Assembly (NCBI GenBank): GCA_004144175.1
Contig: SEFT01000020.1
Location: 1 to 64,000, forward strand
Length of the DNA stretch: 64,000 nt
Reading direction: 5' to 3'
Source: Sphingobacteriales bacterium
GTDB taxonomy: Bacteria; Bacteroidota; Bacteroidia; Chitinophagales; Chitinophagaceae
In this document: positions 17,426-26,246 of the stretch, piece by piece
Layout of the letters: every line of letters starts with the position of its first letter
How positions within the stretch are numbered: the stretch's first letter is position 1
Made by a program: the position numbers and the translations under genes
The notes under the pieces: generated by a model
Databases searched by the model: none
What the model was told of the DNA's origin: nothing
The model's input: the letters and a program-made list of their open reading frames with translations, nothing else

Positions 17426-18853
17426 TTACCTGAATTCATAACAGCCCATATCCGGATTTGCATCTCTGCTTTTGCCGTCAAGGTCGGTAGTGAGATCTGT
17501 TGATATGCCGGCGTTTATCGCAGGCGATCCTGATTTAAGGCGATAATTCCAGCTTTGGTAGTTTTCAAAAAGAGGGTCTTCGTTGCGTTTATTGTTGTTT
17601 TCGACAATGCCTATGTCAGTCGGCAGTGTTTCTTTCCTTTTGTAGATACAGTTAGATATCTCCAGGTCGAATGTAACTTCATTACTATTCAGTTTAGAAC
17701 AATGCAGCTCGGTTTCTATGCCACCCCATATAATGCTGTTGCGCATCCTTGACCCCTTGAGTAATGAGCCTGCGTATACCGTTTCACCGGCTTTGAAGAA
17801 GTTCTGTATAGCCACTGCGGGGTTATCTACGTGCTTCAACCCACTAATGCCACCTATGCTGTGCAGCGCAAACGTACAGTGATTGATGTCGAACAGTCCA
17901 CCCTGTAGAACTGCTAAAGCCTGCGCACCACAACTATGTATCAGGCAATTCTCCATTACAAAACCGCCACCGAATGAAAGCAGCCCATGGCCGATAGAGT
18001 TGTAAATTACCGAGTTGCTCATGCTCAGTGTAGCATTGGGATCCAGCTGTATGGCAGCAGGGGTTGCACCGAATGCTCCGTTACCACAATTCTTTATCAC
18101 TGCATGATCTATCACATTGTCTTTGCTCGATGAAAAGAAATAGAGCCCACCCCACTCGCCTGCGAAGTCTTTGTTGGCAAAATAATCCCGGTCAAGCCGG
18201 TCGCCCCTGAATAGCACACTGTCTGTTTTTGTACCGAGCACCTTAAGGGTACCAAACACAAACAGACGGGAGTCGCCATGCATATAAACCCTGCAACCTG
18301 CAGGTATGGTCAGTGTTTGGTTAGAGTCAACCTGGGCACTGCTTACTACTACGTACGGCTTATCCGTTTTCCAGGTTTGTGTATTCAGGCGTTGGTTGAT
18401 GATGTAGTATGCATTTTGACCAAAGGCACGGAACGGCACCGAATACTCTTTGCCATTCATAGTAATGATCATGCGGTCCTCTACTACAAATGGATTGTTC
18501 TCATTCGTGGGATCTATATTGACAGTTGCAAATACGTAGAGGCTATCTTTTGCAGCAAGTTCCATGTTCTGCACATTACTGCCCGATATGCCATTTACAT
18601 TTACTTTGAAGAACGAGTTGTCACCCTTCTCCAGCCTTATGGAACTGATATTTACCTTTTGGTTCTGCGGATTGTATATCTTGAATTCGGTGGTGAAGCT
18701 GGCGAATTGAGTGAACACCGTATCAAAGGAGAGGGTGTCAACCGAGAACGTCAGTTCCCCGCCGGTGGTAAGTAATTTTTCCTTTTTGCATGCCGACAGG
18801 GAAAAGGTAAATGCTATTGCTGATGCTATAATGAGTATGATCCTGAATTTCAT
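17426..18853 (-). CDS. Surface lipoprotein with right-handed beta-helix repeats
   Basis: 475 residues. The signal peptide MKFRIILIIASAIAFTFSLSACKK ends in lipobox LSAC. Residues about 30-140 look like an Ig-like or choice-of-anchor domain (FDTVFTQFASFTTEFKIYNP). Residues about 190-440 show short beta-helix rungs rich in N, G and I (NVIDHAVIKNCGNGAFG, LSMSNSVIYNSIGHGLLS, MENCLIHSCGAQALAV). The C-terminus ends DANPDMGCYEF, a common end of choice-of-anchor Q proteins. The gene is probably involved in surface binding or polysaccharide contact. A GTG at 18859 is an alternative start. TAACTTTA, a near-match to the -7 consensus, lies at 18881-18888 on this strand. Confidence 0.78.
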   Translation of the reverse strand: MKFRIILIIASAIAFTFSLSACKKEKLLTTGGELTFSVDTLSFDTVFTQFASFTTEFKIYNPQNQKVNISSIRLEKGDNSFFKVNVNGISGSNVQNMELAAKDSLYVFATVNIDPTNENNPFVVEDRMIITMNGKEYSVPFRAFGQNAYYIINQRLNTQTWKTDKPYVVVSSAQVDSNQTLTIPAGCRVYMHGDSRLFVFGTLKVLGTKTDSVLFRGDRLDRDYFANKDFAGEWGGLYFFSSSKDNVIDHAVIKNCGNGAFGATPAAIQLDPNATLSMSNSVIYNSIGHGLLSFGGGFVMENCLIHSCGAQALAVLQGGLFDINHCTFALHSIGGISGLKHVDNPAVAIQNFFKAGETVYAGSLLKGSRMRNSIIWGGIETELHCSKLNSNEVTFDLEISNCIYKRKETLPTDIGIVENNNKRNEDPLFENYQSWNYRLKSGSPAINAGISTDLTTDLDGKSRDANPDMGCYEFR

Positions 18854-18994
18854 GAACACGTTCTAAAATGTGCAGTTAGGTAAAGTTATTACAACTGATA
18901 CTATAACGCGTGCTGCAAAAAAATATTTCACTATTTTACTGCAAACAACCGTTTTAAAATGCCCTGCCTGCTTTATTATGATGCATTTGCAGAG

Positions 18995-19002
18995 TACTTT
19001 TG
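18995..19002 (+). promoter_or_regulatory. Putative -7 promoter element of the SAM hydrolase-family gene
   Basis: TACTTTTG fits TAnnTTTG and ends 9 nt before the ATG at 19012, which predicts a leader of only a few nucleotides. Confidence 0.5.
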
Positions 19003-19011
19003 TCGTTTACA

Positions 19012-19806
19012 ATGAATTGCATCACATTATTATCCGACTTTGGGCTGCAGGACTCTTCGGTGGCTGCCGCCAAGGGTATTTTGATGCAATATAACCCCGA
19101 TGCAAGGCTGGTTGATATCTCTCATTTGATAGAGCCTTTTCATCTACAGCAGGCCGCTTATATACTTGCTGCTGCATATGAGCATTTCCCTAAGGGTACT
19201 TGTCACTTATTGCTGTTTGACATCTTTTATGGTGATACACCGAGGCTGGTGCTTTGCGAGAAAAATGGCTACTATTTTCTTGCCCCAGATAACGGAATTT
19301 TACCGCTCGCCTTTGGAAATGATTATGGCAAGGTTTGGAAGTATTTTGAGCTGACCGCACCATTTGTATTTAAAGACTGGATACATGCCGCGGCGAAGGT
19401 TTGCAATGAGTTAAAAAGTAAAAAAACGGAGCAACTAGAGCTGGAGCCGTATGAGCTGAAAAATGCGCCGCAACACTGCCAGGCGCGAGTTGACGGGAAT
19501 ACGGTTGAATGCCATGTGATACACATCGACAGGTTCGAGAATGTGATCATCAATATGACAAAGGAGCAGTTTGAAACGGTAGGTAAAGGCCGCCCTTTCC
19601 GTATCGAATTTATGCGTGATGAGCAGTTGACGGAGCTTAGTGATAACTACCTGGTGGTAAAGGAAGGAGAAAAACTTTGCCGCTTTAACAGCACCGGTTA
19701 TCTTGAGATAGCAATCAACAGAGGCAGGGCGGCCAGCTTGTTTGGCCTGAAGCTGTTCAAAGAGCGGCACCTCATCTACAATACTATTAAAATCTATTTT
19801 GAATGA
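19012..19806 (+). CDS. SAM hydroxide adenosyltransferase family (DUF62)
   Basis: 264 residues of the family that cleaves S-adenosylmethionine to adenosine and methionine with water as nucleophile (relatives are the fluorinase and chlorinase). Seen: ITLLSDFGLQDSSVAAAKGIL at the N-terminus, NPDARLVDISHLIEPFHLQQAAYIL near residues 27-52, APDNGILPL near 91-99, and a C-terminal beta-barrel-like domain. The usual VVDPGVGT.R loop reads LFDIFYGDTPR, and the usual FHGRD segment reads FVFKDW, so the catalytic histidine of the Asp-Arg-His triad is not apparent. The next gene overlaps its stop by 4 nt, which implies coupling. Confidence 0.78.
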   Translation: MNCITLLSDFGLQDSSVAAAKGILMQYNPDARLVDISHLIEPFHLQQAAYILAAAYEHFPKGTCHLLLFDIFYGDTPRLVLCEKNGYYFLAPDNGILPLAFGNDYGKVWKYFELTAPFVFKDWIHAAAKVCNELKSKKTEQLELEPYELKNAPQHCQARVDGNTVECHVIHIDRFENVIINMTKEQFETVGKGRPFRIEFMRDEQLTELSDNYLVVKEGEKLCRFNSTGYLEIAINRGRAASLFGLKLFKERHLIYNTIKIYFE

Positions 19807-20099
19807 TCATAAGGATCGTGCGGATGACCTTTGAGCCACAGCAGGTAGAGAACTTTCGAAAGCTGTTTGACGAGCGAAAAGAACTGATACGCGGCTTTGG
19901 AGGATGCATGCATCTGGAACTGTGGCAGGATGCTCATGCATCAAATGTATTTCTTACTTACAGCCATTGGGAAAGCGAGAAACACCTGGATCATTACCGG
20001 TTCTCCGAGCTGTTTAAAGATACCTGGGCTAAAACTAAGGCATTATTTAGCGATAAGCCGATAGCATGGAGTGTAATGCAGCAAGTAGTTTTATCATAA
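19803..20099 (+). CDS. Antibiotic biosynthesis monooxygenase-domain protein
   Basis: 98 residues of the ABM/dimeric alpha-beta barrel superfamily: an opening strand IIRIVRMTF, GFGGCMHLELWQD, VFLTYSHWESEKHLDHYRFSELF, and a C-terminal strand. These small dimers include quinol monooxygenases and haem-degrading enzymes; the SHWES block is typical of the general family. No haem ligand can be assigned. Its ATG overlaps the stop of the SAM hydrolase-like gene (ATGA), so the two are co-translated. A terminator follows immediately. Confidence 0.8.
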   Translation: MIIRIVRMTFEPQQVENFRKLFDERKELIRGFGGCMHLELWQDAHASNVFLTYSHWESEKHLDHYRFSELFKDTWAKTKALFSDKPIAWSVMQQVVLS

Positions 20100-20132
20100 A
20101 TGAAAAAGAGGGCAATGCCCTCTTTTTCATTT
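20098..20132. terminator. Bidirectional terminator between the ABM and HIT genes
   Basis: A 15-bp stem (20098-20112 with 20118-20132) around CAATG. A- and T-tracts inside both arms allow termination of both convergent transcripts. It overlaps the ABM stop and reaches the HIT stop. Confidence 0.85.
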
Positions 20133-20532
20133 AATCGTTATGTAAGTGACTATGTATCCTGTATTGAATATCTATGAACTGCTGCTCGGTAAGTTCTAGC
20201 TTCGGGTTATTAAAGTTCATGTCGTTGCCCGAGTTGATCGGTATCAGGTGCATATGGGCATGGGGCACTTCGAGGCCTACAACCACCATACCGCATCTAT
20301 TACACGGAAACTCTCTTTCTATAGCACGGGCTATAGGCTTGGCAAACAGCAACCACTCTCTCAGCAGCTCATCATCTGCATCAAAAAATTTGTCTACTTC
20401 TTTTTTCGGCACTATCAATACATGCCCTTCTTGTATCGGGTGTATGTCGAGAAAAGCAAAAAAATTGTCATCTTCGGCCACTTTATAAGATGGAATTTCG
20501 CCGGCAATGATTTTAGAAAAAATAGTTTCCAT
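20131..20532 (-). CDS. HIT-family hydrolase
   Basis: 133 residues of the histidine triad family, which hydrolyses purine nucleoside phosphoramidates or related nucleotidyl bonds. The catalytic triad is PHAHMHL near residues 90-96, and the N-terminal block IFSKIIAGEIPSYKVAEDD and PIQEGHVLIVPKK are standard. The gene begins 5 nt after the stop of greA, so they form an operon. Physiological substrate is unknown, as for most bacterial HIT proteins. Confidence 0.93.
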   Translation of the reverse strand: METIFSKIIAGEIPSYKVAEDDNFFAFLDIHPIQEGHVLIVPKKEVDKFFDADDELLREWLLFAKPIARAIEREFPCNRCGMVVVGLEVPHAHMHLIPINSGNDMNFNNPKLELTEQQFIDIQYRIHSHLHND

Positions 20533-20537
20533 AATAT

Positions 20538-21011
20538 TTATAGTGCGATGTTTTCGATCTTAAATTTCAATGTGCCCGCCGGAGCTGTTATCTCAGCCAC
20601 ATCACCCACCTTCTTACCTAACAATCCCTTGCCAATAGGCGAAGTAACAGATATTTTACCCGCCTTCAGGTCAGCTTCCTGCTCCGACACGATCTGGTAT
20701 TCTACCTTCTTCTTGGTATTCATATTCGTAAGCGACACCTTGCTAAGTATTGATACTTTGCTAGCATCCAAATCTTTAGCATCGATGATTCGGGCGCTAG
20801 CTACAGCAGCTTCCAATTGGGCTACTTTAGCCTCGTGCATGCCCTGTGCTTCTTTTGCCGCGTCATATTCAGCATTCTCCTTAAGGTCACCTTTTTCTCT
20901 CGCTTCCTTTATAGCTTCTGCTATCTCGGCCCTGCCAACCGTTTTCATATGGTTGAGCTCTTCCCTCATATGGTCCAACGTCTCCTTCGTTACATAAGTT
21001 ACTCCCGACAT
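20538..21011 (-). CDS. greA: Transcription elongation factor GreA
   Basis: Rescues backtracked RNA polymerase by stimulating cleavage of the transcript 3' end. The 157-residue protein has the N-terminal coiled coil (about 10-75, including HMKTVGRAEIAEAIKEA and GDLKENAEYDAAKEAQG, whose acidic tip DLKENAEYDAAK inserts into the secondary channel) and a C-terminal FKBP-like domain ending SPIGKGLLGKKVGDVAEI. It is the first gene of the greA-HIT operon. No TAnnTTTG box is visible directly upstream. Confidence 0.97.
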   Translation of the reverse strand: MSGVTYVTKETLDHMREELNHMKTVGRAEIAEAIKEAREKGDLKENAEYDAAKEAQGMHEAKVAQLEAAVASARIIDAKDLDASKVSILSKVSLTNMNTKKKVEYQIVSEQEADLKAGKISVTSPIGKGLLGKKVGDVAEITAPAGTLKFKIENIAL

Positions 21012-21044
21012 ATGCTTGATCTTTATTGATTTTTTTAAAAAAAT

Positions 21045-21074
21045 ACAACGCTTCTGTTCGTGCAGAAGCGTTGT
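21045..21074 (-). terminator. Terminator of the receptor/giant-protein/barrel operon
   Basis: A 12-bp stem (21045-21056 with 21063-21074) and a 6-nt loop, followed on the minus strand by a long T-run. It lies 27 nt past the stop of the PorV/PorQ-family gene and upstream of greA. Confidence 0.85.
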
Positions 21075-21100
21075 TAACCAAAAATAGTACTTTTTATGAA

Positions 21101-22183
21101 TTATCTCATAAACCTGAGCGAAAACGTGTGCGTGCCATTGTTAGGACGTACAGTTGGCCTGTATGAGTAGTCAATACCGAAAGTAGGACCGTTGTCACCT
21201 ATCTTTTGCTGGATAGTTGCACCTGCTGAGAAACCCGTGTAGAATGTAGAAGATATTGCATCGTCAAAGATGTCTCTTTCATAACGGAAGCCACCTCTTA
21301 CCATGAACATTTCCCTGAAGGCATACTCCACACCAGCACCCAGATAGTCGTTCTGGAATGAGTTAGAAGTAAATGCAGCCATTACGGTTGCCCTGTGCTT
21401 AGGCTTATCATCAGCGTTCTGAAGTCTCTTCTCATCGAGATAGAAATCGTATGCTGCACCGAAGTTGAGGTATGTAGGCATTTCAAACCTTTCGGTAGGG
21501 AACTGCTGATTGATACGCTCACCCCTTGCTGCCGGCGACTCCGCATCAATGGTAAATCCATTACCGCTGAAGCGCATAGTGGTACCCAGGTTGCGCAGGG
21601 TAATTCCGAAATGGAAATTATCTCTTTTACCGGTAGTGTACTGGATGCCTGCTTCGAAAGCAGCGCCGCCCGCCTTAATGTTAGACACCTGTTCGTTTAC
21701 AAATGTAGCAGCGACGCCCGCTTTGATAGCGTTTGAAAACTCTTTGCTGAAACCTACCTGCACGTTGAAGAACTGAGGCGTAAACGTACCTATACCACCT
21801 TCAGGATTGTCAACAGTCTGGATCGGAATTTCTCCGAAACCAAAGGCCATTAAGTTAGCTCCAATAACACCGAAGTTACCCAGGCGCTGTGCTATGGCGA
21901 GGTTGTTGATGCCAATTTTTGAACCGCTGAGGTACATAGTATGTGCTACGCCAATTTCTGTTTTTTCAACAGAAGACAGGCCGGCAATATTAGTCTTTAG
22001 GGCGTCAACGCCTTTTACGTTGGCCGTATTCATACCGAATACGCCTGTGCTTTGCCCCCAGGGATTGAGCAGCAGTTCAGAAGCGCCCGACTGACCAATC
22101 CTATCCCTATTTCCTGCAAAAGCCTGAGTTGTGACTCCGAGAGCGCAAACAACCAGAGCGGCTTTGGTAGATAAATTTCTCAT
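21101..22183 (-). CDS. PorV/PorQ-family outer-membrane beta-barrel
   Basis: 360 residues with signal peptide MRNLSTKAALVVCALGVTTQAFAG. The mature part begins RIGQSGASELLLNPWGQSTG, the small-residue-rich opening typical of the PorV/PorQ family, then alternates short amphipathic strands to a C-terminal aromatic-basic end (HTFSLRFMR). PorV shuttles T9SS cargo from the translocon to the attachment complex. This copy is not beside porU, so it may be a dedicated paralogue for the secreted protein encoded just upstream in the same operon. It is the last of three genes, 62 nt after the previous stop. Confidence 0.8.
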   Translation of the reverse strand: MRNLSTKAALVVCALGVTTQAFAGNRDRIGQSGASELLLNPWGQSTGVFGMNTANVKGVDALKTNIAGLSSVEKTEIGVAHTMYLSGSKIGINNLAIAQRLGNFGVIGANLMAFGFGEIPIQTVDNPEGGIGTFTPQFFNVQVGFSKEFSNAIKAGVAATFVNEQVSNIKAGGAAFEAGIQYTTGKRDNFHFGITLRNLGTTMRFSGNGFTIDAESPAARGERINQQFPTERFEMPTYLNFGAAYDFYLDEKRLQNADDKPKHRATVMAAFTSNSFQNDYLGAGVEYAFREMFMVRGGFRYERDIFDDAISSTFYTGFSAGATIQQKIGDNGPTFGIDYSYRPTVRPNNGTHTFSLRFMR

Positions 22184-22245
22184 AAAGTAGAAATAATATG
22201 TTTATTATACCGGGCCAGCAACACCGGCCCGATACAAATTGGTTT

Positions 22246-25200
22246 TTAATATTGAACGATATCTATTGGACGTAACGCACCAAACCAGCGCAATACAGTT
22301 TCACCTACGCCTTCGGCATTTACATGTATCAGATACATACCGCTACCAACGGTGAGGCCCCTTGCATTACGAAGATCCCAGTCGATGAATGATTGGTTTG
22401 GATTGTCTTTTTCCAACCTGCGTACAAGCGCACCGTCCAGCGTATAGATATTGATCACCGCACGTTTAGGAAGGTTGATCACACGTACACGTGTATCCAG
22501 CCTGTTGCGCTCATAACCAGAGAATGCATAGTAAGGGTTTGGTGTTACACCGATCCTTTCCAGCAGACGGTCTTTATCAGCTCCGGGATTATCAGCCAGC
22601 GCGCGGGGCTCCAGTCCTTTTGTAGTAAACTCATACATTGGATAACCACCGTTGCGCAATGTTGCAGCAGAATCCGGCACGTAGCGTGCATACGGACGTT
22701 CTACTCTGAAACGAAGCCTGGTTTCGGTTGGTATCAGCCCATCTGCGAGAGAGTTAAAATTCGAGTTAGGTGCCAGAAGTGGCATACCCGTCCATACAAC
22801 TCTTCTGTAGGTGCTATTTACGATGATATCGCTCGAGTTAAGAATACCTTCCTTGAAAGACTTGCCTTCATCGTACTTGGTATTAACAATATACACATAG
22901 TGCCTTCCACCGAATACTTTCAGTACGTCAGATACGTTACCCGAAGCCACCAACGACTCTCTAACCGGGTTCCAGATCATATCTGCACCATTGTAGCTCT
23001 TCAACCACGAGTCTTCGCCGAATACGATGTTGAGGCGCTCACCTGTTTCCTGATTGATAGCATAACCCGGGAACCATGACATACCGCGATCTGAAGGATC
23101 ACTAGAGTATACCGGACGGCCGTTAGCATCCAGGTCACCATTCCACCCTGCATGTTGCCTAGGCTTGAACTTCTCACCTTTTCCTTCTGCCAGATCCCTT
23201 GAGTCTTGTGTCTCTACGACAACGCATCTTGTCCATTTACTCTTATCAGACGTAAACACAAGGTCTACACTCGGTAATGAGTAAAGCAGCGGAGCAGAAC
23301 TTGGCTTAGTGATACCAAAACCGCAGGCAGGTCTGTTCTCCTCGGCACCGAGCGCGTAAGGTGCCCATGTAGCCCTTGTTGAAGTATACTGAGGGAACAT
23401 GCTTTCGTATGCCTGAGTAGCTGTATCGTAACCCGGACCGATCTTATCGTTGAAGTTACAAGTAGTAGAGGTATCGTTGCCGAGACCACCGCTACGTATC
23501 CAGTTTCTGAAGTCGCGCGATTCTGCATCGTTTACACCTGACAGCCATGGTTTGGTAGCATCAGCAAACAATATAGTTGAATTGATATACCCGTTATTTT
23601 CATTCTGATTATAGCCCGGATTTTTCACCTGCTGCATAGTTAGAGATATACCGTAGTCTTCCAGTATTTGCTCATTAGCTACCAGCATCGTTTTTTCGCT
23701 CATAATGGTGCGGCCGTTTGTCACGTCAACGAGTTTCCATGTAGCACTTGAATCTTTGATACCTGTAGAGTTATCAGCAATAGTCGGGTTGTCTGTTTCA
23801 GTGCCCATCACATAAAGTTCCCAGTCAGCAGGTTTTACTTTCAGAGGGTCTACCACCTTAAGCGTAACAGGGCCTTCACCTTGTTTGTACCTAGGATACA
23901 GTGACTGATAGCGAGGGCCAGCCAGAGCTTCCAGTTCTGACGAGTCAGAAAGTTGGATTGCATTACCACCGTTACCACGTCCTTCGATACGTTTGATGAT
24001 AACACCGGTTCCATAGTCAGCACCAATAGTTGTACCCATGCTGCCATTAGCTGGGTTTGGCATACCTGATACTATCGGAATTGCCGTACCGCCTTGTCCT
24101 TTTTCACTACCCAGATACACAAGGTCTTGCGTATACTGTAGCGAATCGAGCTTGAATGGTTTGAAGTTGTTGTATGCATAAGCAACAGCTACGAAATAGT
24201 AGTTCTTATAGTTAACCAGTCGTTTATCAAGGCCGGTTGCAAACTGGTCGTTCGCAATTTCGAAACTGTGCTGTATACCGCTATCCCTACCTGTTACTTT
24301 GATGGCTGCATTATAAACGCCTTCAATATCAGGGCTCTTATTGTAGTTAACGATCTGCGTAATACCATTTTTGATATCGCATTGGAATACTTCGATTGCA
24401 AGTGCAGTGTTTACTTCTCCTGTTGGCAGGAACACATCGGCAGCACGCACATTACCATCTTTAAGTTGGAACACGCGGTAACCTTCGAATTTATAAAGCG
24501 AATCGCTTGTGGTATCAGATACTGCCTTAGTGCTCAATGCTTTTACGCGGTAGCGCGCATCGCTCATATTATAACCAAAGCCTTCACCAAAGTTATTGCT
24601 GTTGGGATCGTTTGCCAGATAGAAAACAAGTTTTCTATCCATTTCACGAACTACCACTCTTGGAGCTTCAGGACCTTCGATAGCTTTAAAGTCGTTATCG
24701 AATAGCGCTTGTGCAAGATCATCCGCAGCCTGTATTTTTTTGAAAGATGTATTCGGGCAACCGCCTACATCACTTACCCACACGGCACCAATCGTTACGT
24801 CATTCACCACACCCGGATCGAGTTGGAATGGACCGGCCGAGTGGATAAAACGGCGGTCGTATGGCGGGTTGTTACAAGTACACTCAGACCAGGTAGTTTT
24901 GCTGGCAGGATCGCCAGTGAATATCCACGAGCTAAGCGGACCTTGTCCGAAACCTCTTGAAGTAACGCCAGGGCCCTGGAAGTCGTTAGAAAAACGCTGA
25001 CCGGTACGTGTAGAACCTGTCATATAGAAGTAGATCTGAGCACCGTTTGTAGGGTCACCGATCACACCAGCTCCATTGTTGAAGTAAGTAAATACAGTCA
25101 TATCCATACGACGGCGGATTGTAGTATCCTTACCACCTATCGATGTATCGATGTATCTCCATGGACCTTTAAAGAAGTCGACACCTACCATAGGTACTTC

Positions 25201-26214
25201 GCGGCCATAGCTTGTTATCTCACCATTACCATCTTCACTTCTACCATTGTATAGGATACCAAGACCACGCGGAGTATCGCAGCCAATATAGTCGTCAAAT
25301 GCATAACCAAGATCGGCATCCGTCCAGGTAGCCATGTAACAGCTATCCAGCGTAAGACCTCCACGGTTTACCAAGCGGTAGTTGTAGAAGGTAGCATCGT
25401 TCATCGCATCTTGCCTGGTATAACCAAAGGCGCTTGCCTGAACTTCCATACCTATACCTTCGGTCTGAGATTGAAGCTTTACGTTACCTTTATCGTTAAA
25501 TACCCACCAGATATACTGGTCACCATCGATATCCGGGTAGTCGCCGGCATATGGATCATACCTGTTATCCAGGTCTACGTCGACAAACGGAGCGTAGTCC
25601 TGCGTAGTGCTCACGGTGATCTGCGAACGGTTACGGCCTTCGGCTACAGTAGAACCTTTACCAGGCCATGTACGGATAGCTTCAAAAGCCTCATCGTTGT
25701 CCAGTGCAGTCCTCTTGTCAGACAACTGGCGGAAACGTGCGATATCCGTTGCATTTATTTTCCAGAAACGGTCCCACGCACTACACGTTGCCTCATCCAC
25801 ATTAGCCGTAAGATCCAGCGGACCGGGCCAGTAGTCGTTACCGCTGCTACGGTAGGTTTGAGCACATACTTTCAACTGATTTTGAACGTCGATACCACCA
25901 ACCCATACGGAGCCGGCAAAAAGCGCATTTTTACGGCTGCCTTTGGGCACCTCGTAGCGCGCTTCGCTGGTACCATTGTCCCACCACATATCACCACCTG
26001 TCATCAGGCGTGCACGCACGTTATTGATGTCCAGGTCGATGGACGACTCTGCCGGGCGGCAGGAAGCCGTTGTTTTAAGCTGTCCTTTGTTCTGAGACGC
26101 CGGGCGTTGCCCGCTGGTTTCTACCGTTGGGCGGGCTATTACTTGTGTAGTAGCTCCGACCAGTGCCAGCAGAGACAAAAAGAAAGCATAGCTTTTATTA
26201 TTCTTAACCTTCAT
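22246..26214 (-). CDS. Very large secreted protein with C-terminal FlgD/T9SS-like Ig domain
   Basis: 1,322 residues with signal peptide MKVKNNKSYAFFLSLLALVGATTQVIA. The long middle part is rich in D, N, G, W and Y and looks like an extracellular beta-rich protein; calcium-binding-like runs such as DVDLDNRYDPYAGDYPDIDGD occur near residues 225-245. The last 110 residues (about 1210-1322) resemble the T9SS type A or FlgD-type Ig domain: NPYYAFSGYERN, INIYTLDGALVRRLEKD, WDLRNARGLTVGSGMYLIHV. It continues 20 residues past the final strand, which is unusual for a sorting signal. No enzymatic domain is recognised. It is the middle gene of the three-gene operon. Confidence 0.65.
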   Translation of the reverse strand: MKVKNNKSYAFFLSLLALVGATTQVIARPTVETSGQRPASQNKGQLKTTASCRPAESSIDLDINNVRARLMTGGDMWWDNGTSEARYEVPKGSRKNALFAGSVWVGGIDVQNQLKVCAQTYRSSGNDYWPGPLDLTANVDEATCSAWDRFWKINATDIARFRQLSDKRTALDNDEAFEAIRTWPGKGSTVAEGRNRSQITVSTTQDYAPFVDVDLDNRYDPYAGDYPDIDGDQYIWWVFNDKGNVKLQSQTEGIGMEVQASAFGYTRQDAMNDATFYNYRLVNRGGLTLDSCYMATWTDADLGYAFDDYIGCDTPRGLGILYNGRSEDGNGEITSYGREVPMVGVDFFKGPWRYIDTSIGGKDTTIRRRMDMTVFTYFNNGAGVIGDPTNGAQIYFYMTGSTRTGQRFSNDFQGPGVTSRGFGQGPLSSWIFTGDPASKTTWSECTCNNPPYDRRFIHSAGPFQLDPGVVNDVTIGAVWVSDVGGCPNTSFKKIQAADDLAQALFDNDFKAIEGPEAPRVVVREMDRKLVFYLANDPNSNNFGEGFGYNMSDARYRVKALSTKAVSDTTSDSLYKFEGYRVFQLKDGNVRAADVFLPTGEVNTALAIEVFQCDIKNGITQIVNYNKSPDIEGVYNAAIKVTGRDSGIQHSFEIANDQFATGLDKRLVNYKNYYFVAVAYAYNNFKPFKLDSLQYTQDLVYLGSEKGQGGTAIPIVSGMPNPANGSMGTTIGADYGTGVIIKRIEGRGNGGNAIQLSDSSELEALAGPRYQSLYPRYKQGEGPVTLKVVDPLKVKPADWELYVMGTETDNPTIADNSTGIKDSSATWKLVDVTNGRTIMSEKTMLVANEQILEDYGISLTMQQVKNPGYNQNENNGYINSTILFADATKPWLSGVNDAESRDFRNWIRSGGLGNDTSTTCNFNDKIGPGYDTATQAYESMFPQYTSTRATWAPYALGAEENRPACGFGITKPSSAPLLYSLPSVDLVFTSDKSKWTRCVVVETQDSRDLAEGKGEKFKPRQHAGWNGDLDANGRPVYSSDPSDRGMSWFPGYAINQETGERLNIVFGEDSWLKSYNGADMIWNPVRESLVASGNVSDVLKVFGGRHYVYIVNTKYDEGKSFKEGILNSSDIIVNSTYRRVVWTGMPLLAPNSNFNSLADGLIPTETRLRFRVERPYARYVPDSAATLRNGGYPMYEFTTKGLEPRALADNPGADKDRLLERIGVTPNPYYAFSGYERNRLDTRVRVINLPKRAVINIYTLDGALVRRLEKDNPNQSFIDWDLRNARGLTVGSGMYLIHVNAEGVGETVLRWFGALRPIDIVQY

Positions 26215-26246
26215 AACTTAATCAAGTTATTAATCACTAATTGTTT

